Part shown: one piece after another, positions 1 through 5,159 of the stretch | How the letters are laid out: every line of letters starts with the position of its first letter | Numbering within the stretch: the stretch's first letter is position 1 | Source of the DNA: Niveispirillum sp. | Lineage (GTDB): Bacteria; Pseudomonadota; Alphaproteobacteria; Azospirillales; Azospirillaceae | Direction: 5' to 3' | Assembly (NCBI GenBank): GCA_016463045.1 | Contig: JAEMSB010000120.1 | Span: 1-9,929, forward strand | Length of the DNA: 9,929 bases | Notes under the pieces: generated by a model | The model's database searches: none | What the model was told of the DNA's origin: nothing | The model's input: only the letters and a program-made list of their open reading frames with translations | Translations under genes and position numbers: made by a program

Positions 1-75
1 GGACAGGCAGGCAAACAAAGCCGCCAGCAGGGCCGGCAGATCGACCGTCAGAAAGGTGGCGGTATCGAAACTCAT
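1..75 (-). CDS. Second metal ABC transporter permease, N-terminal fragment
   Basis: Only the first 25 codons lie in the window; the gene runs off the left edge. The peptide begins MSFDTATFLTVDLPALLAAL and turns hydrophobic at once, as expected for the first membrane helix of an ABC-3 family permease. Its ATG overlaps the TGA of the preceding permease gene (ATGA at 72-75 read on the minus strand), the usual sign of translational coupling. In TroABCD-type operons two different permeases follow the ATPase, and this would be the TroD-equivalent partner that forms the heterodimeric membrane channel. The family assignment rests mostly on position and on the overlap, because too little sequence is visible for motifs. 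Confidence 0.7.
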   Translation of the reverse strand, partial: MSFDTATFLTVDLPALLAALFACLS

Positions 76-980
76 CCCCCCAACTCCCCCGCCAGCAAGG
101 CGCGGCGCAAGCGTGCGCGGCGCAGGCTGCGCCCCAGCAGTCCGCGCGACGGTGCGATGATCAGGCTGATGAAGAACAGGCTGGTGGCGACCAGGACGAT
201 GACGGCGCCCGCCGGCAGGTCCGCGAACCGCGCCGACAGCACGGCCCCAAATCCGCCCGAAACGGCCCCCACACAACCCGCGATGATCAGCATGCGGGAC
301 AGATCATCGGTCCAGAATCGGGCCGTGGCGGCGGGCGTGATCAGCAGGGCGATGATCAGGACCAAGCCGACGGTTTGTAACCCGACCACGGTGACCAGCG
401 TGACCAGCGCCATCAGCGCCAGATCGATGCGCCCCGTGGGCCAGCCGGCTGCCCGCGCAAAGCCTTCATCAAAGGCCAGCAGGCGGAATTCCTTGAAAAA
501 CAGCCAGACCATCGCGGCTGCCAGCAAGGCCAGGGCACCCAGGCCAAACGCCTCCCCCGTCCGCATGGCCGCCGTCTGCCCGAAGATGAAGCCCTTCAAC
601 CCGGCGGCGTTGGCGGCGGGCAGTTCCTGCACCACCGACAACAGCACGACACCCGCCCCGAAGAACACCGACAGGACGGCCCCGATGGCTGCATCCTCGG
701 TCAGTCGGGTCCAGCGCTTGATGGCCTGGATGGTGGCAACCGCGATGGCCCCGCTGATGGCCGCCCCGGTCAGCAGCAGGGGCAGGGACCGCCCCTCCAC
801 CCCCAGCGCCATGCCGGTCAGGAAGGCGGCCACGATGCCGGGCAAGGTCGCATGGCTCAACGCATCGCTGACCAAGGCGCGGCGGCGCAACACCATGAAA
901 CAGCCCACCATGCCCGCCGCCATGCCCAGCGCCGTGGCACCCAGCAGCACGACCAGCGTGTTGTGCCCCACCATGTCCAT
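72..980 (-). CDS. Metal ABC transporter permease (ABC-3 family, TroC-like)
   Basis: This 302-residue inner-membrane protein forms part of the channel of a Zn2+/Mn2+ importer. It has about eight hydrophobic segments (roughly residues 9-31, 45-58, 66-86, 98-118, 144-162, 185-218, 229-250 and 257-277). Two stretches are typical of the ABC-3 permease family: DALSHATLPGI at 39-49, and GLVLIIALLITPAATA at 205-220 in the long sixth segment. The loop around 163-181 is the likely ATPase contact. Length is normal for the family, and the basic tail (RRARLRR) fits a cytoplasmic C-terminus. The start ATG overlaps the ATPase stop by one base (TGATG at 978-982, minus strand), and the stop overlaps the next permease start. 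Substrate cannot be told from the permease alone. Confidence 0.93.
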   Translation of the reverse strand: MDMVGHNTLVVLLGATALGMAAGMVGCFMVLRRRALVSDALSHATLPGIVAAFLTGMALGVEGRSLPLLLTGAAISGAIAVATIQAIKRWTRLTEDAAIGAVLSVFFGAGVVLLSVVQELPAANAAGLKGFIFGQTAAMRTGEAFGLGALALLAAAMVWLFFKEFRLLAFDEGFARAAGWPTGRIDLALMALVTLVTVVGLQTVGLVLIIALLITPAATARFWTDDLSRMLIIAGCVGAVSGGFGAVLSARFADLPAGAVIVLVATSLFFISLIIAPSRGLLGRSLRRARLRRALLAGELGG

Positions 981-1765
981 CAGCGCGGACCCAGCAGCAG
1001 CCCGCTGGCCCGCTGGCCATAGGCCCGGCGAAGGTTCTCCTCGGTCAGCGCCTCACGCACGGGACCGGCGGCGACCAGAGCGCCATTCAGCATCAGCACA
1101 TGGTCGAAGGTTTCGGCCACCGTCTGCAAATCATGATGCACGCAGATGACGGTGCGCCCCTCCGCATCCAACTCGCGCAGGACCGCCAGGATGGTCTGCT
1201 CCGTGGCGGCATCCACGCCGGCCAGCGGTTCATCCATGAAGTACAGCCGCGCCTCCTGCGCCAGGGCGCGGGCCAGGAACACGCGCTGCTGCTGTCCGCC
1301 GGACAATTGCCCGATCTGGCGATGGGCGAAATCGGCCATGCCGACCCGGTCCAACGCCTGCATGGCGGCGGCCTTATGTTTGCCCGTGATGCGCCGGCCC
1401 CAGCCGATCAGGCCGTAACGGCCCATGGTGACCACGTCCAGCGCGCTGACGGGGAAGTCCCAATCCACACTCTCCCGCTGCGGCACATAGCCGATCAGGG
1501 CGCGCTGCCGCCTCAGCGGGCGGCCATAGACCTCTATGGTGCCGGTCAGGGCCGGGACCAGGCCCAGAACCGCCTTCAGGAAGGTGGATTTGCCGGCCCC
1601 GTTCGGGCCGACCACGGCGACCAGACCCTGGGCCGGGGCCGTCCAGGTGACATCGCGCAGCACAAGGCGCTGATGGTAAGCCACCGACAGGCCCGACACG
1701 GCCAGCGCGCCCACGCCGGCATCGGCGCTGGGGATGAAATTATCGCTCAACAGCCGTTGCAGCAT
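980..1765 (-). CDS. Metal ABC transporter ATP-binding protein
   Basis: This 261-residue ATPase powers metal uptake. All nucleotide-binding motifs are intact: Walker A GPNGAGKST at 53-61, Q-loop Gln96 (YVPQR), signature LSGGQ at 154-158, Walker B LYFMDEP at 174-180 with catalytic Glu179, D-loop GVD, and switch His211 in VCVHHD-like context (VICVHHD, 206-212). The segment ESVDWDFPVSALDVV after the Q-loop is typical of the Mn/Zn (MntB/TroB/ZnuC) subfamily. The ATG is preceded by AAGGGG about eight bases upstream; this Shine-Dalgarno sequence overlaps the TAA stop of the binding-protein gene, so the two are tightly linked. The N-terminus has about 20 extra residues before the first beta strand, an ordinary variation. 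I am sure of the family but not of the metal. Confidence 0.95.
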   Translation of the reverse strand: MLQRLLSDNFIPSADAGVGALAVSGLSVAYHQRLVLRDVTWTAPAQGLVAVVGPNGAGKSTFLKAVLGLVPALTGTIEVYGRPLRRQRALIGYVPQRESVDWDFPVSALDVVTMGRYGLIGWGRRITGKHKAAAMQALDRVGMADFAHRQIGQLSGGQQQRVFLARALAQEARLYFMDEPLAGVDAATEQTILAVLRELDAEGRTVICVHHDLQTVAETFDHVLMLNGALVAAGPVREALTEENLRRAYGQRASGLLLGPR

Positions 1766-1777
1766 CGGACCATCCCC

Positions 1778-2800
1778 TTACCCTGCCGCCAGCCGGCCCT
1801 GGAACCCGCGCGCCGGCACGGTACCGCCCAGGGCCTGGGCGATGGTGGTGACATTATGGTCGATCATGCCGACATAGGTCCCTTCATAGGTGCCGGGCGC
1901 CCCCATGGCGTCGGAATAGAGCGATCCGCCAATGGCCACCTTGTGCCCCTTGGCCGCCGCTCCTTGAATCAACGCCTGGATATTGCGATCGGACACCGAG
2001 GTCTCGATAAAGACCGCCGGAATTTTACGGTCGACCAGCAGGGACACCATGCTTTCGATCCGCTGCAACCCGGCTTCGGACTCCGTACTGATCCCCTGAA
2101 TGCCCACGACCGACAATCCATAGGCCCGGCCCAGGTAGGAAAACGCGTCATGCGCGGTGACCAGCACGCGCCGTTGTTCCGGCACCGATGCCAAGACCTT
2201 GCCGGCATAGGCGGTCAGCGCCTCATACTCCGTGGCTGCCTTGGCCGCATTGGCTGCATAAAGGCTGGCATTGCCGGGATAGAGCGTAGACAGCCTGTCC
2301 CGTACGCCCAGCAGCGCCAGCCGCCACAGGCTCGGGTCCATCCAGACATGGGGGTCGGGATGGCCGTCTGCCCCGTCAGGATGGATCAGCCGATCCTTGG
2401 GCAGGGCAGAGGCCGCGGCATGCACCGGCTTGTTGGCCGACAGATTGTCCAGCATGTCCGCCATCTTGCCTTCCAGGAACAGGCCGGAATGGAAGATGGC
2501 ATCGGCCTTCATCAAGGCGACCGTGTCCGACCGCGTCAGCTTATAGGAATGGGGGTCGATCCCTTCGCCCATCAGGCTGCTGATGCTGGCCGTATCACCG
2601 GCCACGGCACGCAGCAATTCCGCCACCTGTCCCGTCGTCGCCTGCAATACCGGCTTTTCCGCCGCCTGCACCGGCAGCCCAGCTGACAGCATCCCGGCAC
2701 CGGCCAGGGCCAGGACAGTACGGCGGGAAAGGGCGGCGTGGGGCGCGGTCACGGGATAGGGCTTTCTGGAATCATTCCAAACTTCGTATCGAACCAACAT
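1778..2800 (-). CDS. Periplasmic metal-binding protein of ABC transporter (TroA/ZnuA family)
   Basis: This is the substrate-binding protein (cluster A-I) that captures Zn2+ or Mn2+ in the periplasm. Numbered from the ATG at 2800 (340 residues), the four likely ligands are His84 (GIDPHSY), His151 (DPHVWMDP), His217 (TAHDAF) and Asp297 (LYSDAMG). This three-His/one-Asp set is that of TroA, which binds both Zn and Mn. The long His-rich loop of many ZnuA proteins is absent; only HPDGADGHPDPH is seen. A twin-arginine signal lies at SRRTVLALAG (25-34), with probable cleavage after PVQA. The start is uncertain. ATG 2800 has AGGG five bases upstream. GTG 2752 gives a more compact signal peptide (324 residues) and leaves the upstream dyads outside the gene. 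First gene of the four-gene importer operon. Confidence 0.9.
   Translation of the reverse strand: MLVRYEVWNDSRKPYPVTAPHAALSRRTVLALAGAGMLSAGLPVQAAEKPVLQATTGQVAELLRAVAGDTASISSLMGEGIDPHSYKLTRSDTVALMKADAIFHSGLFLEGKMADMLDNLSANKPVHAAASALPKDRLIHPDGADGHPDPHVWMDPSLWRLALLGVRDRLSTLYPGNASLYAANAAKAATEYEALTAYAGKVLASVPEQRRVLVTAHDAFSYLGRAYGLSVVGIQGISTESEAGLQRIESMVSLLVDRKIPAVFIETSVSDRNIQALIQGAAAKGHKVAIGGSLYSDAMGAPGTYEGTYVGMIDHNVTTIAQALGGTVPARGFQGRLAAG
2767..2779. promoter_or_regulatory. Perfect palindrome TGGAATCATTCCA upstream of importer operon
   Basis: Two 6-base arms flank one central base. The palindrome sits 15 bases upstream of the possible GTG start of the binding-protein gene, and inside the coding region if the ATG at 2800 is used. 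A second shorter dyad, TTCG-TAT-CGAA, lies at 2783-2793. Such dyads in the leader of a metal importer suggest a repressor site (Fur, Zur or DtxR/MntR type), but I do not recognise it as a known consensus. Confidence 0.4.
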
Positions 2801-2824
2801 ATAGGCCCTGTGACAAAGCCGGCA
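2797..2824 (-). promoter_or_regulatory. Possible sigma70-type promoter of the metal importer operon
   Basis: On the minus strand, TTGCCG is followed after 16 bases by TATATG, which resembles a -35/-10 pair. If used, transcription would begin near 2790, downstream of the ATG at 2800. Translation would then have to start at GTG 2752, with the palindromes at 2783-2793 and 2767-2779 close to the start of the transcript. Found by eye only; weak evidence. Confidence 0.3.
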
Positions 2825-2837
2825 AGGCAAAGTCCTG

Positions 2838-2860
2838 TGATCGTTCTATCGCAACATTAC
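2838..2860. promoter_or_regulatory. Degenerate Zur-like dyad upstream of importer operon
   Basis: The arrangement TGATCGTT-7-AACATTAC matches about 13 of 22 positions of the alphaproteobacterial Zur consensus as I remember it (GAAATGTT, 7-base centre, AACATTTC). It lies upstream of the putative promoter and overlaps the stop codon of the HAD phosphatase gene. If real it would point to zinc as the transported metal. The match is partial and was found by eye. Confidence 0.25.
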
Positions 2861-3465
2861 TTTCTGGGCACAGTGGGAATCACGGTCGGATGGCTCATCA
2901 ATGCCAGAAAGGGCAGGTCGGAGGGGCGATTGCCATAGCCATGACTTTCATCAAACGGTCCGGCCTCATGCAGCAGGGCCGCCACCCGCCGCGCCTTCTC
3001 GCCGCGCACACAGTTGCCGCCCTGCATCTGCCCCGTCAGAACCCCGTTCTGAACCTCCATATCGGTGGCCAGGATACGGTCAACCGGCAGCCCTTGCAGC
3101 AGGATGGGGATGTAAAGCGACAGGCCGCCCGTGGCCACCACCACCAGATCGCCGGCATCGGCATGGCGTTTCAGGGCGGTCAGCGTGGGTTCGTACCAGC
3201 GGGGCCAGCCGCGCATCCGTTCCGCCGCATCCTGCGCCACACTCACCGGCACCCCGGCCAGCGCCCGGCGCAGCATCCCGGCCTTGATGCGGGTGCGCAG
3301 ATCATCGTCGGGATTGGCCCCCGCACTCATCAGCCCCGCCCGGATGGCGCGGGCAAAGACCAGGCCGGAACGCATGCGCCCCGCCACCCGGCCCAGATAG
3401 GGCAACAGGCTGTCGCCCCCCACCAGGGTGCCGTCGAAATCAAAGATGGCGATGCGTCGTGTCAT
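2857..3465 (-). CDS. HAD superfamily (subfamily IB) phosphatase
   Basis: This 202-residue soluble protein is predicted to hydrolyse a phosphomonoester by the aspartyl-phosphate mechanism. Motif I is DFDGT with nucleophile Asp9 and acid/base Asp11, motif II is VATGG with Thr112, motif III is Lys157 (GEKARR), and motif IV is GYGNRPSD with Asp183. The helical cap between motifs I and II (about 18-95) fits phosphoserine-phosphatase-like HAD-IB enzymes. The first acidic residue of motif IV is Asn179; Asn occurs there in some HAD-IB proteins. The protein stops 19 residues after Asp183, whereas relatives usually carry a longer tail (HPxAVNPDxxLxxxAxxxGW), so the C-terminus may be truncated. I chose ATG 3465 because the fold begins immediately after it, although its RBS is weak. 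Substrate unknown. Divergent from the nucleoside hydrolase gene. Confidence 0.85.
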   Translation of the reverse strand: MTRRIAIFDFDGTLVGGDSLLPYLGRVAGRMRSGLVFARAIRAGLMSAGANPDDDLRTRIKAGMLRRALAGVPVSVAQDAAERMRGWPRWYEPTLTALKRHADAGDLVVVATGGLSLYIPILLQGLPVDRILATDMEVQNGVLTGQMQGGNCVRGEKARRVAALLHEAGPFDESHGYGNRPSDLPFLALMSHPTVIPTVPRK

Positions 3466-3548
3466 GGTGGCCGCATAAAACAGGCCTGGGCCTTCCCGCT
3501 CAAGATTTTTCGGGATATCAGACGGCGATTGGACCAACGGAGGCCGCC
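3466..3548. promoter_or_regulatory. Divergent intergenic region between phosphatase and nucleoside hydrolase
   Basis: These 83 bases separate two divergently read genes and must carry the start signals of both unless one is read from farther away. The only clear element is GGAGG at 3539-3543, a strong Shine-Dalgarno site five bases before the hydrolase ATG. I could not identify convincing -35/-10 pairs. Confidence 0.4.
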
Positions 3549-4490
3549 ATGGCACGCGAACGCATCATCATCGATACCGATCCCGGACAGGACGACGCCG
3601 TCGCCATGATGCTGGCCTTTGCCTCACCGGAGGAGATCGAGGTGCTGGGCGTCACGGCGGTGGCCGGCAACGCGCCACTGGCCCACACCGAGATTAATGC
3701 CCGCAAGATCTGTGAATTGTCGGGCCGGCCCGATATCAAGGTTTTCGCCGGCTGCGACCGCCCTCTGTTCCTGGATCTGCATACGGCCCCGGAGGTGCAT
3801 GGCGATACCGGCCTCGACGGTCCCGACCTGCCTCCGCCCACCATGCCATTGCAGGCACAGCATGCGGTCGATTTCATCATCGACACCCTGCGCGCCGAAC
3901 CGCCGGGTACCGTCACGCTCTGCCCCCTGGGTCCGCTGACCAACATCGCCACCGCCCTGACCCGCGCGCCCGACATCGCGGCGCGGATCAAGCGCATCGT
4001 GCTGATGGGCGGGGCGCAGTTTGAAGGCGGCAATAGCAGCCCCGTGGCCGAATTCAACATCTTCGTCGATCCGCACGCAGCGCAAATCGTGCTGAAATCC
4101 GGCGTCGATATCGTCATGTTCTCCATGGATGTGACGCATCAGGTGCTGACGGCCCAGCGACAGATGGACCGCGTCCGCGCCATCCCCGGCCCCGTGGGGC
4201 GCGTCACCTATGAAATGCTGGATTTCTATCGCCAGTATGACGAAGCGAAATACGGCACCGATGGCGGCCCCCTGCACGACCCCTGCGTCATCGCCTGGCT
4301 GATCAAGCCCGACCTGTTCCAGGGTAAACAGGTGAATGTGGAGGTCGAAACCGCCTCTCCGCTGACCATCGGCCAGACGGTGGTCGACCGCTGGTGCATC
4401 ACCCAGCGCCCGAAGAATGTGTTCTTCATGCTTAAGGCCGACGCGGACGGGTTTTTTGACCTGCTGATTGAGCGGTTGGGGCGGCTATAG
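3549..4490 (+). CDS. Nucleoside hydrolase, inosine-uridine preferring type (IunH/Rih family)
   Basis: This 313-residue cytosolic enzyme cleaves the N-glycosidic bond of ribonucleosides to give ribose and the free base (nucleoside salvage). The family fingerprint is clear. DTDPGQDDA at 9-17 is the Ca2+-binding Asp cluster, with Gln where many members have His or Ile. CPLGPLTNIA and VLMGGA are the ribose-pocket strands, AEFNIFVDP is the substrate loop, and GGPLHDP carries the catalytic His243 with Ca2+ ligand Asp244. Length is that of E. coli RihA/RihB. The ATG is chosen over upstream codons because GGAGG precedes it by five bases and the first beta strand begins at residue 6. Base preference (pyrimidine or purine) cannot be read by eye. 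It ends in a stop codon shared with the converging gene. Confidence 0.93.
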   Translation: MARERIIIDTDPGQDDAVAMMLAFASPEEIEVLGVTAVAGNAPLAHTEINARKICELSGRPDIKVFAGCDRPLFLDLHTAPEVHGDTGLDGPDLPPPTMPLQAQHAVDFIIDTLRAEPPGTVTLCPLGPLTNIATALTRAPDIAARIKRIVLMGGAQFEGGNSSPVAEFNIFVDPHAAQIVLKSGVDIVMFSMDVTHQVLTAQRQMDRVRAIPGPVGRVTYEMLDFYRQYDEAKYGTDGGPLHDPCVIAWLIKPDLFQGKQVNVEVETASPLTIGQTVVDRWCITQRPKNVFFMLKADADGFFDLLIERLGRL

Positions 4491-4946
4491 CAGCTTTGGC
4501 AGGTCCGACAGCTCAATGATGTCGGGGCGGTTGCCGATCGCCTGATCCGCCCAGGCATGGGTCAAGGCATGGGCGCCCAGCAGGCACACCGCCAAAAGGA
4601 TGCCCCGCAGGTCACGCCAGCGGATCATGGCCAGCATGGCCGTGACTACAAAGGTCAGGTGCACCCCGCCAGCGAATAGATAAAGGCTTTTGCTGTTGTA
4701 GTTCCATGCCCCTTCAATGGGACCCTCCGCGTGTGGTGACCATGGATAGCAGTTCCTCCCGGCATCGGGTTGCCCGCAGGCCTCCGCTCCCAGTACCAAG
4801 ATCAGGTCGGCCATGAGCATGATGGACAGTAAGGCCAATATGCTGACCAGTGCTACGACCACAGTGCGGGTCAGTCTTTGGCGCGGGTGAAGGACGGCGC
4901 CCATGTGTTCCCATACCCTTTCAATGTTTCTGACAGATAGTGGCAT
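4485..4946 (-). CDS. Hypothetical small membrane protein with three predicted helices
   Basis: I do not recognise this 153-residue protein. It has a basic, amphipathic N-terminus, then three hydrophobic segments at about 26-53, 87-108 and 112-132. The loop between the first and second holds two cysteines (57 and 66) in a Cys-, Pro- and aromatic-rich stretch (CGQPDAGRNCYPW), perhaps a periplasmic disulfide loop. A conserved-looking polar segment (HALTHAWAD) closes the last helix, and the tail is acidic. ATG 4946 is the first ATG of the open frame and has only a weak RBS; ATG 4904 is an alternative. The TAG stop overlaps the nucleoside hydrolase stop on the opposite strand. It is divergent from the GH64-like gene, with a roughly 200-bp spacer between them. 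Coding character (hydrophobic periodicity, G/C third positions) supports a real gene. Confidence 0.65.
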   Translation of the reverse strand: MPLSVRNIERVWEHMGAVLHPRQRLTRTVVVALVSILALLSIMLMADLILVLGAEACGQPDAGRNCYPWSPHAEGPIEGAWNYNSKSLYLFAGGVHLTFVVTAMLAMIRWRDLRGILLAVCLLGAHALTHAWADQAIGNRPDIIELSDLPKLL

Positions 4947-5039
4947 GTTTTGCCCGGTGCTAGCCAAGCCACAATCTACCGCCAGCGCGGCCAAACCCAA
5001 TGTTTAGGTCGTGGCCGTTTCTGGGCCTGCCGGCAGTTC

Positions 5040-5056
5040 AGTACGTGATCAGTACT
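5040..5056. promoter_or_regulatory. Dyad AGTAC-N7-GTACT, possible operator
   Basis: Two perfect 5-base inverted arms are separated by seven bases that include TGATCA. The dyad lies about 100 bp upstream of the GH64-like gene and about the same from the membrane-protein gene, so a regulator bound here could serve either. I cannot assign it to a regulator family. Confidence 0.3.
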
Positions 5057-5094
5057 AGGCCCGGTTCCTGTTCGGTGATCGCCCAGGACGAGTA

Positions 5095-5143
5095 TTGATG
5101 ATATGTCTATGCCGACGTCAAAGACGTTATAGACATATATCAA
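5095..5143. promoter_or_regulatory. Long two-part inverted repeat directly before the GH64-like gene
   Basis: The outer arms are ATATGTCTAT (5101-5110) and ATAGACATAT (5129-5138), perfectly complementary. Beyond one bulged G they extend by TTGAT (5095-5099) and ATCAA (5139-5143). Inside sits a second perfect pair, ACGTC (5115-5119) and GACGT (5123-5127), with AAA as loop. The whole can fold as one interrupted hairpin ending 16 bases before ATG 5160. It could be an operator, or an mRNA hairpin controlling translation. It lacks a terminator-like U tract. Confidence 0.55.
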
Positions 5144-5159
5144 TGCCATGGGGGTCAAA

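Larger units (their letters stand above)
4947..5159. promoter_or_regulatory. Divergent spacer upstream of the GH64-like gene
   Basis: No gene is visible here. Base composition is more AT-rich than the surroundings, especially at 5090-5145. It contains two dyads listed separately (5040-5056 and 5095-5143), and GGGGG at 5150-5154 that can serve as Shine-Dalgarno site for ATG 5160. No convincing sigma70 promoter was found. Confidence 0.5.

Noticed and set aside
157..1149. Plus-strand open frame of 330 codons opposite the permease gene
   Set aside because: The composition (Ala, Pro, Arg, Ser, Thr) is typical of an antisense shadow, there is no RBS, and the minus-strand permease is clearly real.
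1100..2686. Long plus-strand open frame of 528 codons opposite the ATPase and binding-protein genes
   Set aside because: Its product is rich in Gln, His, Arg and Gly with no domain pattern, and it lies antisense to two genes with intact family motifs. It is a codon-bias shadow of GC-rich coding DNA.
2890..3609. Plus-strand open frame of 239 codons opposite the HAD phosphatase
   Set aside because: It is a shadow of the phosphatase gene and runs into the start of the nucleoside hydrolase in another frame, with no family similarity.
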